Origin: Streptomyces halobius
GTDB lineage: Bacteria; Actinomycetota; Actinomycetes; Streptomycetales; Streptomycetaceae
Assembly (NCBI RefSeq): GCF_023277745.1
Contig: NZ_CP086322.1
Span: 3,720,001 to 3,784,000 of the forward strand
Length of the DNA: 64,000 nucleotides
Direction: 5' to 3'
Below are positions 1 to 9,957 of the stretch, in pieces. Position numbers and translations under genes: made by a program. Under the pieces are notes generated by a model. It was given only the letters and a program-made list of their open reading frames with translations, had not been told where the DNA came from and made no database searches. The stretch's first letter is position 1; the number at the start of each line of letters is the position of its first letter.

Positions 1-1494
1 TCCATCGACCAGGGCACCACCTCCACCCGATGCATCCTGTTCGACCACCAGGGGCGGCTGGTGTCGGTCGCCCAGCGGGAGCATCAGCAGTACTTCCCTC
101 GGCCCGGCTGGGTTGAGCACGACGCCGTCGAGATCTGGCACACCCTGCAGCGTGTGGTTCCGCAGGCGCTCTCCGACGCCGATGCCGGCCCCGATGAGGT
201 CGCCGCCGTCGGGATCGCCAACCAGCGCGAGACGACCGTGCTGTGGGACCGGCGTACGGGCACCCCGCTGGGTAGGGCGATCGTCTGGCAGGACACCCGT
301 ACGGCTCCGCTGGTCGAGGGCCTCAGACGCCGGCCCGGGGACGAGTTCTTCCTCCGGCGCTGTTGCCTGCCCCCTTCCACGTACTTCTCCGCCCCCCGGA
401 TCCGCTGGCTGTTCGACCACGTCGACGGGCTGCGGCAGCGCGCCGAGGACGGCGAGGTGCTGTTCGGCACGATGGAGAGCTGGCTGATCTGGAACCTCAC
501 CGGCGGGCGAGCCGGCGGCATGCACATCACCGACGTCACCAACGCCAGCCGCACCATGCTGATGAACATCGGCACCCTCGACTGGGACGAGGAGCTGCTG
601 GAGTTCTTCGGGGTCCCCCGCCCGATGCTCCCGGAGATCCACTCCTCGGCCGAGACCTACGGAACCGCCCGTTCCGTCCTCCCGGGCGTCCGTATCACCG
701 CGGCACTCGGTGACCAGCAGGCGGCGCTGTTCGGACAGACCTGCTTCGCCCCCGGCGAGGCGAAGTGCACCTACGGAACCGGCAGCTTCCTGCTGCTCAA
801 CACCGGCACCGACCTCGTACGGTCCCGGCACGGACTGCTCACCACCGTCGCCTACAAGATCGAGGACCAGCCCGCGGTCTACGCACTCGAAGGCCCGATC
901 GCCGTCACCGGCGCGCTGGTCCAGTGGTTCCGCGACCGGCTGGGCCTGATCAGCACCGCCCCCGAGATCGAGACCCTCGCGCGCACCGTCGAGGACAACG
1001 GCGGCTGCTACATCGTCCCGGCGTTCTCCGGCCTGTACGCGCCGCACTGGCGCAGCGACGCCCGCGGTGTCATCGTCGGCCTCACCTCGTACATCACCAA
1101 GGGGCACCTGGCCCGAGCCGTGCTGGAGGCCACCGGCTGGCAGACCCGGGAGGTGGTCGACGCCATGAACGCCGACTCCTCGCTTGCTCTGAAGGTGCTC
1201 AAGGTGGACGGCGGCATGACGTCCGACAACCTGCTCATGCAGTTCCTGGCCGACGTGCTCGACGTGCCCGTGGTGCGCCCCATGGCCGTCGAGACGGTCT
1301 CCCTGGGCGCCGCCTACGCCGCTGGGCTCGCCGCCGGCTACTGGCCCGACCTGGAGGTCCTGCGCCGCAACTGGCACCGGGCCGCCCAGTGGCTGCCGGA
1401 CATGGACCCCCAGCGGCGGCAGTCGGAGTACGAGAACTGGAAGCGGGCGGTCGAGCGCTCGCTCGGCTGGATCGCGTCGCCGAACCCGCCCTGA
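1..1494 (+). CDS. glpK: Glycerol kinase GlpK (5' end cut off by window)
   Basis: Cytoplasmic FGGY-family kinase that converts glycerol and ATP to sn-glycerol 3-phosphate, the entry step of glycerol use. The reading frame is open from base 1 and begins in the N-terminal phosphate-binding motif ([15 protein letters not shown]), so only a handful of residues and the start codon are missing. 497 residues are visible, about the full family length of 500. Family hallmarks seen are [10 protein letters not shown], the glycine-rich [12 protein letters not shown] segment and the C-terminal [12 protein letters not shown] motif of the FGGY signature. The TGA is followed by a shared terminator at 1639-1668. 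Usual Streptomyces neighbours (glpF, glpD) would lie outside the window. Confidence 0.96.
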   Translation, partial: SIDQGTTSTRCILFDHQGRLVSVAQREHQQYFPRPGWVEHDAVEIWHTLQRVVPQALSDADAGPDEVAAVGIANQRETTVLWDRRTGTPLGRAIVWQDTRTAPLVEGLRRRPGDEFFLRRCCLPPSTYFSAPRIRWLFDHVDGLRQRAEDGEVLFGTMESWLIWNLTGGRAGGMHITDVTNASRTMLMNIGTLDWDEELLEFFGVPRPMLPEIHSSAETYGTARSVLPGVRITAALGDQQAALFGQTCFAPGEAKCTYGTGSFLLLNTGTDLVRSRHGLLTTVAYKIEDQPAVYALEGPIAVTGALVQWFRDRLGLISTAPEIETLARTVEDNGGCYIVPAFSGLYAPHWRSDARGVIVGLTSYITKGHLARAVLEATGWQTREVVDAMNADSSLALKVLKVDGGMTSDNLLMQFLADVLDVPVVRPMAVETVSLGAAYAAGLAAGYWPDLEVLRRNWHRAAQWLPDMDPQRRQSEYENWKRAVERSLGWIASPNPP

Positions 1495-1638
1495 CGGCTC
1501 GTCTCCCCGGCTCGGGGCGCGATCGCAGCGCCGAGCCGGCGACGGTGCGGATCACCACGGACGACGACAGATGACAAGGCGTCAGGAAACCCGGAACGGA
1601 TCCGCGACGGGTGACGGATCCTGCAACGGGTATGACGA

Positions 1639-1668
1639 CGGGGTCGGACCCGAAGCGGGCCGACCCCG
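1639..1668. terminator. Bidirectional terminator between glpK and ychF
   Basis: A 9-bp perfect stem (CGGGGTCGG at 1639-1647 with CCGACCCCG at 1660-1668) and a 12-base loop lies between the convergent ends of glpK and ychF. A short T run follows on the plus side, so it can serve both genes. Confidence 0.7.
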
Positions 1669-1715
1669 TTTGACCTGCGTTTTTACAGATCGGCGGGTCG
1701 ATGCGACGGCGGCCG

Positions 1716-2804
1716 CTACACGTTGAAGCGGAACTCGCAGACGTCCCCGTCCTGCATCACATAGTCCTTGCCCTCCATCCGCGCCCTGCCCGCCGCGCGG
1801 GCCTCGGCGACCGAGCCCGTTTCGACCAGGTCGGCGAAGGAGATGACCTCGGCCTTGATGAAGCCCTTCTGGAAGTCGGTGTGGATGACACCGGCGGCCT
1901 CGGGGGCGGTGGCGCCCTTCTTGATGGTCCAGGCGCGGGTTTCCTTGGGGCCGGCGGTCAGATACGTCTGCAGGCCGAGGGTGTTGAAGCCGACGTGGGC
2001 GAGGGTGGCCAGGCCGGGCTCGTCCTGGCCGACGGACTGCAGGAGCTCCAGGGCCTCGTCCTCGTCGAGCTCGGCGAGGTCCGCCTCCAGCTTGGCGTTG
2101 AGGAAGATCGCCTCGGCGGGGGCGATCAGGGCGCGCTGCTCGTCCTTGAAGTCCTCGTCGGTCAGCTCGTCCTCGTCGACGTTGAAGACGTAGAGGAAGG
2201 GCTTGACGGTGAGCAGGTGCAGGTCGTGGAGGAGGTCCTCCTGGGCCTCGTCCTGCCGGATGCCGGCCGCGAACAGGGTCTGGCCGGATTCCAGGATCTC
2301 CTTCGCCTCCTCGACCGCCTTCACCTTCGGTACGACGTCCTTCTTGATCCGCGACTCCTTCTGCAGCCGCGGCAGGACCTTCTCGATCGTCTGGAGGTCG
2401 GCGAGGATCAGCTCGGTGTTGATGGTCTCGATGTCGTCCTTGGGCGAGATCTTGCCGTCGACATGGACCACGTTGTCGTCCTTGAAGGCGCGGATGACCT
2501 GGCAGATCGCGTCGGACTCGCGGATGTTCGCGAGGAACTTGTTGCCCAGGCCCTCGCCCTCGGAGGCGCCGCGGACGATGCCCGCGATGTCCACGAAGTC
2601 GACGGTCGCCGGGAGGATCTTCTGCGAGTCGAAGATCCCGGCGAGGGTGGCCAGCCGCGGGTCCGGGACGCCGACCACGCCGACGTTCGGCTCGATGGTG
2701 GCGAACGGATAGTTGGCCGCCAGCACGTCGTTCTTGGTCAGGGCATTGAACAGGGTCGACTTGCCGACATTCGGCAGACCGACGATTCCGATCGTGAGCG
2801 ACAC
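1716..2804 (-). CDS. ychF: Redox-regulated ATPase YchF (OLA1/Obg family)
   Basis: Universally conserved P-loop NTPase of the Obg subfamily; family members prefer ATP and associate with ribosomes. The GTG start at 2804 gives VSLTIGIVGLPNVGKST, placing Walker A (GLPNVGKST) at the expected N-terminus, and yields 362 residues, matching the family length of about 363. A longer in-frame extension upstream is Pro/Arg-rich repeat DNA and is rejected. Further hallmarks are the switch II DIAGIVRGASEGEGLG segment and the C-terminal TGS-like end (DGDVCEFRFNV). It stands alone on the minus strand, divergent from the DUF6542 gene, with a 24-bp repeat array in its upstream region. Confidence 0.97.
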   Translation of the reverse strand: MSLTIGIVGLPNVGKSTLFNALTKNDVLAANYPFATIEPNVGVVGVPDPRLATLAGIFDSQKILPATVDFVDIAGIVRGASEGEGLGNKFLANIRESDAICQVIRAFKDDNVVHVDGKISPKDDIETINTELILADLQTIEKVLPRLQKESRIKKDVVPKVKAVEEAKEILESGQTLFAAGIRQDEAQEDLLHDLHLLTVKPFLYVFNVDEDELTDEDFKDEQRALIAPAEAIFLNAKLEADLAELDEDEALELLQSVGQDEPGLATLAHVGFNTLGLQTYLTAGPKETRAWTIKKGATAPEAAGVIHTDFQKGFIKAEVISFADLVETGSVAEARAAGRARMEGKDYVMQDGDVCEFRFNV

Positions 2805-3245
2805 GGTGGCGACTTCCCGGAGCGTGAGGGTGGACGGCGGAGGGTGGCTCCCTCCGGTTGGTCCTGTCTGCGGGTGAGCAGAGGGAGCAGGAGAACCCGA
2901 GGGCCGATCCACCAGTCTACGGGGAGCGGTGAAAGACCCGGCCCCGGGCGGCTGCCGGGGCCGGGGGCCGGTCGGAGGCGGGTTCGGAGGGACGGTCGGA
3001 GCCGGGTTCGGAGGGACGGTCGGAGCCGCGTCCGGAGGGCCGGTCGGAGCCGCGTCCGGAGGGACGGTCGGGGGCCGGGGGATCCGCCATCTGCCCGCCC
3101 CCATCCGTACACCAGCCCGCTCTGACGCACGTCCACGCGAAGCCACGCGCAACACGCCACGCTTTCCCCCGAACGGCGCCACAAGGTCACCCAAAGCGCG
3201 TGTCCCGTGACCTATTAATCCCACTTAGCGGCCTACCGTTGCCGA
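2805..3245. other. Intergenic region between divergent ychF and DUF6542 gene
   Basis: About 440 bp with no supported gene. It should contain both divergent promoters and holds the 24-bp repeat array at 2971-3066. Open frames across it are Pro/Gly/Arg-rich and owe their length to the repeat period being a multiple of three. Confidence 0.6.
2971..3066. repeat. Four tandem 24-bp repeats upstream of ychF
   Basis: Four consecutive 24-bp units start at 2971, 2995, 3019 and 3043. Each begins GTCGGAG and ends in GGAGGG.CG, with only a few substitutions between copies. The array sits about 170-260 bp upstream of the ychF start and lies outside any supported gene. Confidence 0.85.
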
Positions 3246-4034
3246 GTGGAGCAACACGAAGCGCGCACGCCCCAGTACCGCCCGCTATCGAACGGTCTTC
3301 CGGCAGCGGGCAGGAACGCCCGGCTCCCGCGCCCCGCCGACACCGACTCCGATGGCGTCGAGCGGGCGTCCTGGCAGGGGCCGTACGCAGGCCTCGCCGG
3401 GGTCGAGATCACGACCGTGTACCGCGCCCGGAGACGGGCGCGCGCGCTCCCCTCCACGCCTGCCTGGCTGTCCCGCCTGCGGGAGCGGATGCCGGCCGCC
3501 AAGCTCACCGGCCTCGGCTGCTGGCTGCTCGGCACCCTCTCGCTGCTCGCGTTCGCGTTCCTGGACCGGCTGCTGCTCGGCGGCGCACAGACTCCGTACT
3601 GCGTGTTCTTTCTGCTGGTCAGTGTGTGCGCGGCGGTGTGGGTACGGCCGTACGACCTGATCACCGCGCCGATCGCGCTGCCCATCGCGTTCACCCTCGG
3701 GGCGCTGCCGGTGCACCGGGGCACGGGCGGGTTCGCAGGGGTGGCGATGGGGCTGTTCACGGTTCTCGCGCTGAACGCGGGCTGGCTCTACGCCGGCACC
3801 CTGCTCTGCGTACTGCTGGCGGTCTTCCGGAAGCTGGTGCTCATTGTGCAGCGTCGGGCCATCCGACCGGTGAGTCCACCACAGAGGGGGCGCGCCGTGC
3901 CGCGGAATCGGCAACAGGCGGCACAGAGCCGTCCGCAGCCGGCGGTTCACCGGCCCGAGCGGCCTGGGCAGCCATCGCGGCACCCACAATCCCCGCATCG
4001 TTCTGAAGCTGCGCCGGCACGATCTCAGCCCTGA
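3246..4034 (+). CDS. DUF6542 membrane protein
   Basis: A 262-residue protein of unknown function, of the DUF6542 type that I recall sitting beside ppgK and ychF in Streptomyces. A polar N-terminal region of about 90 residues is followed by about four hydrophobic segments (roughly residues 90-110, 118-135, 138-155 and 160-195), then a basic, Gln/Pro/Arg-rich tail of about 60 residues. The start is GTG at 3246; the Shine-Dalgarno is weak. The last 194 bp overlap the 3' end of ppgK on the opposite strand, so its tail and the PpgK C-terminus are encoded by the same DNA. No function is assigned. Confidence 0.78.
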   Translation: MEQHEARTPQYRPLSNGLPAAGRNARLPRPADTDSDGVERASWQGPYAGLAGVEITTVYRARRRARALPSTPAWLSRLRERMPAAKLTGLGCWLLGTLSLLAFAFLDRLLLGGAQTPYCVFFLLVSVCAAVWVRPYDLITAPIALPIAFTLGALPVHRGTGGFAGVAMGLFTVLALNAGWLYAGTLLCVLLAVFRKLVLIVQRRAIRPVSPPQRGRAVPRNRQQAAQSRPQPAVHRPERPGQPSRHPQSPHRSEAAPARSQP

Positions 4035-4707
4035 TGCCCTCGATCAGCGGCAGGAACTTCGCCGCCTTGCGGCTCACCCCGCCGCCGATCACGAACAGCT
4101 CGGGCGAGAACAGCATCTCCACATGGGCGAGGAATTTCCGGACCCGGTGCGCCCACTGCTGCCAGCTCAGGTCCTCGTCGTCCCGGGCCTTGGTGGAGGC
4201 GCGTTTCTCGGCGTCGTGACCGTTCAGTTCCAGGTGGCCCAGTTCGGTGTTGGGGACCAGCCGGCCGCCGGTGAAGACGGCGCTGCCGATGCCGGTGCCG
4301 AAGGTGAGCACGATGACGGTGCCGGTGCGGCCGCGGCCCGCGCCGAAGCGCATTTCGGCCAGGCCGGCCGCGTCCGCGTCGTTGAGGAGCGTCACCGAGC
4401 GGCCGCCCGGCCCGCCGCCGAGCCGAGTGGTGAGCAGCGGGCCGGCGGCCATGTCGATCCAGTGTTTGTCGACGTTGGCGGCGGTTCGGGTGGTACCGCC
4501 GGTGACCACGCCGGGGAAGGTCACACCGACCGGCCCGGACCACGCGAAGTGGTCCACGACCTGTTTGACGCAGTCGGCGACCGCGTCCGGGGTGGCCGGC
4601 CGCGGGGTCAGCACCTTGTAGCGCTCGTCGGCGAGTTCGCCGCACTCCAGATCCACCGGGGCACCCTTGATGCCCGATCCGCCGATGTCCACACCGAAGA
4701 CCCTCAT
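3841..4707 (-). CDS. ppgK: Polyphosphate glucokinase PpgK
   Basis: Actinobacterial glucokinase of the ROK/ASKHA fold that phosphorylates glucose using polyphosphate (or ATP). The ATG at 4707 begins MRVFGVDIGGSGIKG, the first phosphate-binding loop. Also seen are the catalytic-Asp segment (LNDADAAGLAEMRFGAG) and the glycine-rich LTFGTGIGSAVF plus NTELGHLELNG of the sugar-binding region. The 288 residues include about 35 poorly conserved Ala/Pro-rich residues at the C-terminus, exactly where the gene overlaps the convergent DUF6542 gene. It lies 81 bp downstream of ispH in the same direction and may be co-transcribed with it. Confidence 0.95.
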   Translation of the reverse strand: MRVFGVDIGGSGIKGAPVDLECGELADERYKVLTPRPATPDAVADCVKQVVDHFAWSGPVGVTFPGVVTGGTTRTAANVDKHWIDMAAGPLLTTRLGGGPGGRSVTLLNDADAAGLAEMRFGAGRGRTGTVIVLTFGTGIGSAVFTGGRLVPNTELGHLELNGHDAEKRASTKARDDEDLSWQQWAHRVRKFLAHVEMLFSPELFVIGGGVSRKAAKFLPLIEGIRAEIVPAQLQNDAGIVGAAMAAQAARAGEPPAADGSVPPVADSAARRAPSVVDSPVGWPDAAQ

Positions 4708-4788
4708 GGGGAAAGGCTAGGCGGGGACCCGGCCGATCGCTTCCGGGATACCGGAATACCGCGATACGGGACCGGAATCCCGGGGTTC

Positions 4789-5781
4789 TCAGTCGTCGAG
4801 CGCGGACTTGGCCTCGGCGCGCAGATCGCGGCGGAGTTCCTTGGGCAGTGAGAAGGCGATGGACTCCTCGGCGGCCGTGATGGTCTCGACGTCGTCGTAG
4901 CCGCGCTGGGCGAGCCAGTCCAGGACGCCGTGGACGAGGACATCCGGGACGGACGCGCCGGAGGTGACACCGACCGTGCGGACGCCCTCCAGCCAGGACT
5001 CGTCGATCTCCTCGGCGTTGTCGACCAGGTGGGCGTCGCGGGCGCCGGCGCCGAGGGCGACCTCGACCAGGCGCACGGAGTTCGAGGAGTTCTTGGAGCC
5101 GACGACGATGACGAGATCGGACTCGGCGCCCATCTGCTTCACCGCCATCTGACGGTTCTGGGTCGCGTAGCAGATGTCGTCGCTCGGCGGTGAGAGGAGG
5201 TTGGGGTAGCGGCCCTTGAGGGCGTCGACGGTCTCCATGGTCTCGTCGACGGAGAGCGTGGTCTGGGAGAGCCAGACGACCTTCTCCGGGTCGCGGACCT
5301 CGACGTTCTGCACATCCTCGGGGCCGTCGACCAGGGTGATGTGATCGGGGGCCTCGCCGCTGGTGCCGATGACCTCTTCGTGGCCCTCGTGGCCGATCAG
5401 GAGGATGTCGTAGTCCTCCTTGGCGTACCGGACGGCTTCCTTGTGGACCTTGGTGACCAGCGGGCAGGTGGCGTCGATGGTGGCGAGCTTGCCGCGCTCG
5501 GCCTCTTCGTGGACGACGGGGGCGACGCCGTGCGCCGAGAAGATGACGATGTTGCCCTCGGGCACCTCCTCCGTCTCGTCGACGAAGATCGCGCCCTTCT
5601 TCTCCAGGGTTTTCACGACGTACTTGTTGTGCACGATCTCGTGCCGTACGTAGACGGGCGCGCCGTACTGCTCCAGCGCTTTCTCGACGGCGATCACGGC
5701 GCGGTCCACGCCCGCGCAGTAGCCACGGGGGGCGGCGAGCAGGACCTTGCGGGCGGGCGGCGGGCCGGGGATTGCAGTCAT
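4789..5781 (-). CDS. ispH: 4-hydroxy-3-methylbut-2-enyl diphosphate reductase IspH (LytB)
   Basis: The [4Fe-4S] enzyme of the last MEP-pathway step, reducing HMBPP to IPP and DMAPP. The ATG at 5781 gives 330 residues. The three iron-sulfur Cys ligands are visible: Cys22 ([12 protein letters not shown]), Cys106 (IDATCPLV) and Cys204 ([10 protein letters not shown]). The substrate-binding FSAHGV and the [10 protein letters not shown] motif are intact. A much longer frame upstream runs antisense through the permease and xseA and is spurious. Divergent from the APC permease gene with an 84-bp gap. Confidence 0.97.
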   Translation of the reverse strand: MTAIPGPPPARKVLLAAPRGYCAGVDRAVIAVEKALEQYGAPVYVRHEIVHNKYVVKTLEKKGAIFVDETEEVPEGNIVIFSAHGVAPVVHEEAERGKLATIDATCPLVTKVHKEAVRYAKEDYDILLIGHEGHEEVIGTSGEAPDHITLVDGPEDVQNVEVRDPEKVVWLSQTTLSVDETMETVDALKGRYPNLLSPPSDDICYATQNRQMAVKQMGAESDLVIVVGSKNSSNSVRLVEVALGAGARDAHLVDNAEEIDESWLEGVRTVGVTSGASVPDVLVHGVLDWLAQRGYDDVETITAAEESIAFSLPKELRRDLRAEAKSALDD

Positions 5782-5865
5782 GCGAACCATCGTAAGGCCG
5801 AGCCCTGACACTCGAAGATCGCCCATTGGCCCAGAATCTTGGAGAACGTACGCAAGGGAGGCGGG

Positions 5866-7308
5866 ATGCCGGGGACGAGCGGTGCGACGGAGGACGGCGC
5901 GGCGGGCACCGGGGGCGGGAGCGGCGCCGGCGGGGCCGGATCGCTGCGGCGGACGCTGTCCTTCCGGGATCTGATCGTCTACGGACTGCTGTTCATCGCC
6001 CCGATGGCGCCGGTCGGGATTTTCGGCACGCTGCAGGCCAAGTCGGACGGGGCGATCACCGCCGTCTATATCGTCGCCACGATCGCGATGGGCTTCACCG
6101 CCTACTCGTACGCGCAGATGGTGCGGGTCGCCCCGCGGGCCGGGTCGGTCTACACATACGCCCGGGTGGGCCTCGGCGAGGGCCCGGGGTTCCTCGCCGG
6201 ATGGCTGGCGATGCTGGACTATCTGCTGATCCCGGCGGTGGCGTATCTGTTCTCGGGGACCGCGATGCACGCCCTGGTGCCGTCGGTGCACCAGTGGGTG
6301 TGGACGGCGCTCGCGGTGGTGGTGACGACGCTGCTGAACCTGTGGGGCGTACGGACCGCGGCGGTGGTGGGGTTCGCGGTACTGGCGATGGAGCTCGCGG
6401 TGCTGGCCGTTTTCGTGGTGGTGGCGGCGGCCGCGGTGATCGCGGGCGGTGCGCAGCGCGGTTGGGCGGATCCGCTGATGGGCGAGGGCGGCTTCTCGAT
6501 GACCGCGGTGCTCTCGGCGGTGTCGGTGGCGGTGCTGTCGTATCTGGGGTTCGACGCGATCGCTGCGTTCGCGGAGGAAGCGAGGGGGGCGGCGGACTCC
6601 GGGAAGGGCCGGGGCCTGCGGGGTGCGGACCGGGTGGCGCGGGCGGTGCTGACCTGTCTGGCGGTGGCCGGTGTGCTGTTCGCGGTGCAGACGTATCTGG
6701 CGGCGCTGCTGGCGCCGATGAGCGCGGCGGAGCTGGCGGCCCGGCCCGGTGCGCAGGGCGACGCGTTCTACGCCACGGTCGATGCGTCGGTGGGTGGCTG
6801 GCTGCGCGATCTGGTGGCGGTGAGCAAGGCGATCGGCGCGGCGTTCGCGGCACTGGCGGGGCAGGCAGCGGCGGGCCGGCTGCTGTTCGCGATGGCCCGG
6901 GACCGTCGGCTGCCCGGGGCGATGTCGAAGGTGGACGCGGAGAGCGGGGTGCCGCGCCGGGCGCTGCTGGGCGCGTCGGTGGTGACGCTGGTGGCGGCGG
7001 TGTGGGCGGCCCGTAGGGACGACGGTCTCGACCAGCTGTCGTCGATCGTGAACGTCGGGGCGCTGAGCGCGTTCGCGCTGCTGCATGCGTCGGTGATCGG
7101 CTGGTTCTGGGTCCGCAAGGGGGCCGGGGCACGGAGTCTGCCGCGGCATGTGGTGGTGCCGCTGCTGGGGCTCACGGTGGTCATCGCGGTGATCGTGGAG
7201 GCGGCGCCGACGGCCCGGGTGGTGGGGGCTGTGTGGCTCGCGGTGGGGATGCTGGTGCTGGTGGTACAGCACTGGGGCGGACGGCGGGCGGGCGCGCCCG
7301 AGGCGTGA
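5866..7308 (+). CDS. APC-family amino acid permease
   Basis: A 480-residue integral membrane transporter of the amino acid-polyamine-organocation superfamily, with about twelve hydrophobic segments. The first carries the [19 protein letters not shown] entry typical of the family; [14 protein letters not shown] corresponds to the consensus loop near TM6-7. The ATG at 5866 is preferred over a TTG at 5839 because AAGGGAGG lies 3-11 bases upstream. The N-terminal 30 residues are Gly/Ala-rich and probably cytoplasmic. The substrate is not identifiable. It sits between ispH and xseA with no obvious functional tie. Confidence 0.9.
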   Translation: MPGTSGATEDGAAGTGGGSGAGGAGSLRRTLSFRDLIVYGLLFIAPMAPVGIFGTLQAKSDGAITAVYIVATIAMGFTAYSYAQMVRVAPRAGSVYTYARVGLGEGPGFLAGWLAMLDYLLIPAVAYLFSGTAMHALVPSVHQWVWTALAVVVTTLLNLWGVRTAAVVGFAVLAMELAVLAVFVVVAAAAVIAGGAQRGWADPLMGEGGFSMTAVLSAVSVAVLSYLGFDAIAAFAEEARGAADSGKGRGLRGADRVARAVLTCLAVAGVLFAVQTYLAALLAPMSAAELAARPGAQGDAFYATVDASVGGWLRDLVAVSKAIGAAFAALAGQAAAGRLLFAMARDRRLPGAMSKVDAESGVPRRALLGASVVTLVAAVWAARRDDGLDQLSSIVNVGALSAFALLHASVIGWFWVRKGAGARSLPRHVVVPLLGLTVVIAVIVEAAPTARVVGAVWLAVGMLVLVVQHWGGRRAGAPEA

Positions 7309-7398
7309 GGGCCCCCGGCGGCGGACGCGGGCGGGCGCGCGGGGCTGAGGTCCGGCGTTCGGCGGCCGCTGTCGGTGCCCGCCGCTACTCTCGCTCGT

Positions 7399-8643
7399 AT
7401 GGCTGTCTCCACGTCCCCCGAAACACCGCTCCCGGTCGGCGAGGTGTCCCGCCTCATCGGCGGGTGGATCGACCGCCTCGGCGCCGTCTGGGTGGAGGGG
7501 CAGATCACCCAGCTCTCCCGGCGACCGGGCGCCGGTGTGGTCTTTCTGACGCTGCGTGACCCGTCGTACGACATCTCGGTGAGTGTGACGTGCTACCGCC
7601 AGGTCTTCGACAAGGTCGCCGATGTGGTGGGCGAGGGGGCCCGGGTGGTGGTGCACGCCAAGCCGGAGTGGTACGCCCCGCGCGGCCAGCTGTCGCTGCG
7701 GGCCGCCGAGATCAAGCCGGTCGGGGTCGGCGAACTCCTCGCCAGACTGGAGCAGTTGAAGAAGGCACTGGCGGCGGAGGGGCTGTTCGCGGCGGACCGC
7801 AAGCGGTCGCTGCCGTTCCTGCCGCAGCTGATCGGCCTGGTCTGCGGCCGCGCGAGCGCCGCGGAGCGGGACGTCCTGGAGAACGCCCGGCACCGCTGGC
7901 CGGCCGTCCGCTTCGAGGTGCGCAATGTGCCGGTGCAGGGGGTCCATGCGGTCCCGAAGGTGATCGAGGCGGTCCAGGAGCTGGACGCACTGCCCGAGGT
8001 GGACGTGATCATCGTGGCCCGCGGCGGCGGCAGCGTGGAGGATCTGCTGCCGTTCTCGGACGAGCAGCTCGTACGGGCCGTCGGCGCCGCGCGGACACCC
8101 GTCGTCTCCGCGATCGGCCATGAACCGGACTCCCCCCTGCTGGATCTCGTCGCCGACCTGCGCGCTTCGACGCCCACGGACGCGGCGAAGAAGGTCGTGC
8201 CGGACGTGCGCGAGGAACTGGCCCGTGTCCAGCAGCTGCGCGACCGGGCGCGGCGCGCGGTGACCGGCTTCGTGGAGCGGGAGGAGCGCGGGCTGGCGGC
8301 GGCGCTGCACCGCCCCTCGATACAGCGGCCGCAGCGCATGGTGGAGGAGCGCGAAGAGCAGATCACGGCGCTGCTGGAGCGCGGCCGGCGGACGCTGGGG
8401 CATCTGCTCGACCGGGCGGATTCGGAGCTGACGCACACCCTCGCGCGGGTGGTCGCGCTCTCCCCCAAGGCGACGCTGGAGCGCGGCTATGCGGTGCTGC
8501 AGAAGCCGGACGGGGCGGCGGTGCGCTCGCCGGAAGAGGTCGGCGCGGACGAGGAGTTGCGGGCCAGGGTGGCCGAGGGCGAGTTCCGGGTACGGGTGGC
8601 CGACCGGCCGAAGGGGCCGGGCGCTGTCGCACCCCGCGCATAG
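7399..8643 (+). CDS. xseA: Exodeoxyribonuclease VII large subunit
   Basis: Catalytic subunit of exonuclease VII, which degrades single-stranded DNA in both directions together with XseB. The ATG at 7399 gives 414 residues. The N-terminal OB fold (about residues 8-105) contains [10 protein letters not shown]. The central catalytic region has [32 protein letters not shown] and [13 protein letters not shown] (the last two are family signatures), followed by a helical, Arg-rich region and the [10 protein letters not shown] segment. The GTG at 7375 is less likely because the family starts near the second Met. xseB follows 10 bp downstream. Confidence 0.96.
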   Translation: MAVSTSPETPLPVGEVSRLIGGWIDRLGAVWVEGQITQLSRRPGAGVVFLTLRDPSYDISVSVTCYRQVFDKVADVVGEGARVVVHAKPEWYAPRGQLSLRAAEIKPVGVGELLARLEQLKKALAAEGLFAADRKRSLPFLPQLIGLVCGRASAAERDVLENARHRWPAVRFEVRNVPVQGVHAVPKVIEAVQELDALPEVDVIIVARGGGSVEDLLPFSDEQLVRAVGAARTPVVSAIGHEPDSPLLDLVADLRASTPTDAAKKVVPDVREELARVQQLRDRARRAVTGFVEREERGLAAALHRPSIQRPQRMVEEREEQITALLERGRRTLGHLLDRADSELTHTLARVVALSPKATLERGYAVLQKPDGAAVRSPEEVGADEELRARVAEGEFRVRVADRPKGPGAVAPRA

Positions 8644-8653
8644 GGTGGGAGAC

Positions 8654-8989
8654 ATGGCGAAGGCGAAGACGGACGGCATGGCGAACGCGGAGCGCGGGGC
8701 GGCGGCCGGAGCGGAGAGCGACGCGGAATCCGGCGCGGAGACGGCCGCGGAGACCGACGGCGCGACCGGCGTGACGTCGGTGGATTCCACGCTCGGCTAC
8801 GAGCAGGCGCGCGACGAGCTGATCGAGGTCGTCCGCAGCCTGGAGGCGGGCGGCACGACGCTGGAGGAGTCGCTCGCGCTGTGGGAGCGCGGCGAGCAGC
8901 TGGCCAAGGTCTGCCGCCACTGGCTGGAGGGCGCCCGGGCCCGGCTGGACGCGGCGCTGGCGGAGCAGCCGGAAGGGACGGAGGGGTAG
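8654..8989 (+). CDS. xseB: Exodeoxyribonuclease VII small subunit
   Basis: Small helical partner of XseA. The 111-residue product has the family core [18 protein letters not shown]...[23 protein letters not shown] at residues 48-97. It carries an unusual Ala/Glu-rich N-terminal extension of about 45 residues; typical XseB proteins are 60-85 residues. The start ATG at 8654 follows the xseA stop by 10 bp with GGTGGGAG as ribosome-binding site, so the two subunits are made from one mRNA. Confidence 0.94.
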   Translation: MAKAKTDGMANAERGAAAGAESDAESGAETAAETDGATGVTSVDSTLGYEQARDELIEVVRSLEAGGTTLEESLALWERGEQLAKVCRHWLEGARARLDAALAEQPEGTEG

Positions 8990-9114
8990 CTGGACCAGGG
9001 ACGGAGGGAGAGCGGGAGCAGGGGCGCGGTGCCACCGGGCCTCGACCTTTCACCCCCACCACCCATGGCACATCCCGCCCCATGTGAACCGAGCCACAGC
9101 CCCCCACCGTTTAG

Positions 9115-9142
9115 TTGAAAGTTCACCCACTTCGGCTACGGT
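9115..9142 (+). promoter_or_regulatory. Candidate sigma-70-type promoter for the nitroreductase gene
   Basis: TTGAAA (9115-9120) and TACGGT (9137-9142) are separated by 16 bp and end about 58 bp before the ATG at 9201. This is seen in sequence only; no transcript data. Confidence 0.45.
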
Positions 9143-9200
9143 AGATCCCGTAGTCACCGCAGCACGCCCGCTGCGCCCCGCCGACCACCGAGGTGCCCTT

Positions 9201-9794
9201 ATGTCTCTCGCCCTTGACGCCACCGCTCAGGACCTCCTCTTCCGGGAGGCCCATACCGCCAGCACGTTCACGGACGAGCCGGTGACGGACGAGCAGGTCC
9301 AGGCCATCTACGACCTGGTGAAGAACGCCCCCACCGCCTTCAACCAGTCGCCGCTGCGGATCACCCTGGTCCGTTCCGAGGAGGCCCGCCGCCGCCTGGT
9401 CAAGCACGCCATGGGCGCCAACGGCCCGAAGACGCTGACCGCGCCGCTGACCGTGGTCCTCTCCGTGGACCTCGACTTCCACGAGAAGCTGCCGCGGCTC
9501 TTCCCGCACGCCCCGGACATCAAGGACGCGTTCTTCTCCGAGCTCGCCACCCGCGAGGCCGCCGGCACCCAGAACGCCACCCTGCAGGCCGGCTATTTCA
9601 TCCTCGGCATCCGCGCCGCCGGCCTGGCCGCCGGCCCGATGACCGGCTTCGACTTCACCGGCATCGACAAGGAGTTCTTCGGCGACGGCAAGCAGAAGTC
9701 CTTCCTCGTCATCAACCTCGGCAAGCCGGGCACGGACGCCTTCTCCCCGCGCTCGCCGCGCCTGGAGTTCGACGAGGCCGCGACGACGGTCTGA
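9201..9794 (+). CDS. Nitroreductase-family protein (RutE/HadB-like malonic semialdehyde reductase type)
   Basis: A 197-residue FMN-dependent nitroreductase-fold protein of the RutE-like subfamily, whose members reduce 3-oxopropanoate-like aldehydes or other NAD(P)H-dependent substrates. Seen are the HTASTFTDEPVTDEQ N-terminus, the conserved APTAFNQSPLRI FMN-binding segment, and GIRAAGLAAGPMTGFD followed by a C-terminal SFLVINLGKPG strand. The ATG at 9201 is used; a longer frame from 9084 lacks support and would include the promoter-like sequence at 9115. The physiological substrate cannot be told from sequence. There is no rut operon nearby, so a pyrimidine-degradation role is not implied. 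Confidence 0.88.
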   Translation: MSLALDATAQDLLFREAHTASTFTDEPVTDEQVQAIYDLVKNAPTAFNQSPLRITLVRSEEARRRLVKHAMGANGPKTLTAPLTVVLSVDLDFHEKLPRLFPHAPDIKDAFFSELATREAAGTQNATLQAGYFILGIRAAGLAAGPMTGFDFTGIDKEFFGDGKQKSFLVINLGKPGTDAFSPRSPRLEFDEAATTV

Positions 9795-9894
9795 GCCCCA
9801 CCGGACGGCCGTCCGAAACCGCACCGTCTGAGCCATACGTCCGGGATCTGGGCCCTACGTCCGGGACGGGCCCTGCCGAGCCGCCGCCCGTACG

Positions 9895-9939
9895 ACGACG
9901 AGGCCGCCGTACCCCTCCCGGGTGCGGCGGCCTCGTCGT
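9895..9939. terminator. Bidirectional terminator (nitroreductase / DUF4245)
   Basis: A 15-bp perfect stem: ACGACGAGGCCGCCG at 9895-9909 pairs with CGGCGGCCTCGTCGT at 9925-9939 around a 15-base loop. It lies between two convergent genes. Confidence 0.8.
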
Positions 9940-9957
9940 ACGCCGGACCCGCGGGCC

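Noticed and set aside
1701..3125. Plus-strand 474-codon frame antisense to ychF
   Set aside because: Leu/Val/Gly/Asp-rich antisense shadow of YchF; no domain.
4789..8790. A 1333-codon minus-strand open frame covering ispH, the permease and xseA
   Set aside because: Only its last 330 codons are IspH; the rest is antisense to two well-supported genes and has no domain.
9084..9200. N-terminal extension of the nitroreductase
   Set aside because: Contains the promoter-like hexamers and has no homology; the ATG at 9201 fits the family.
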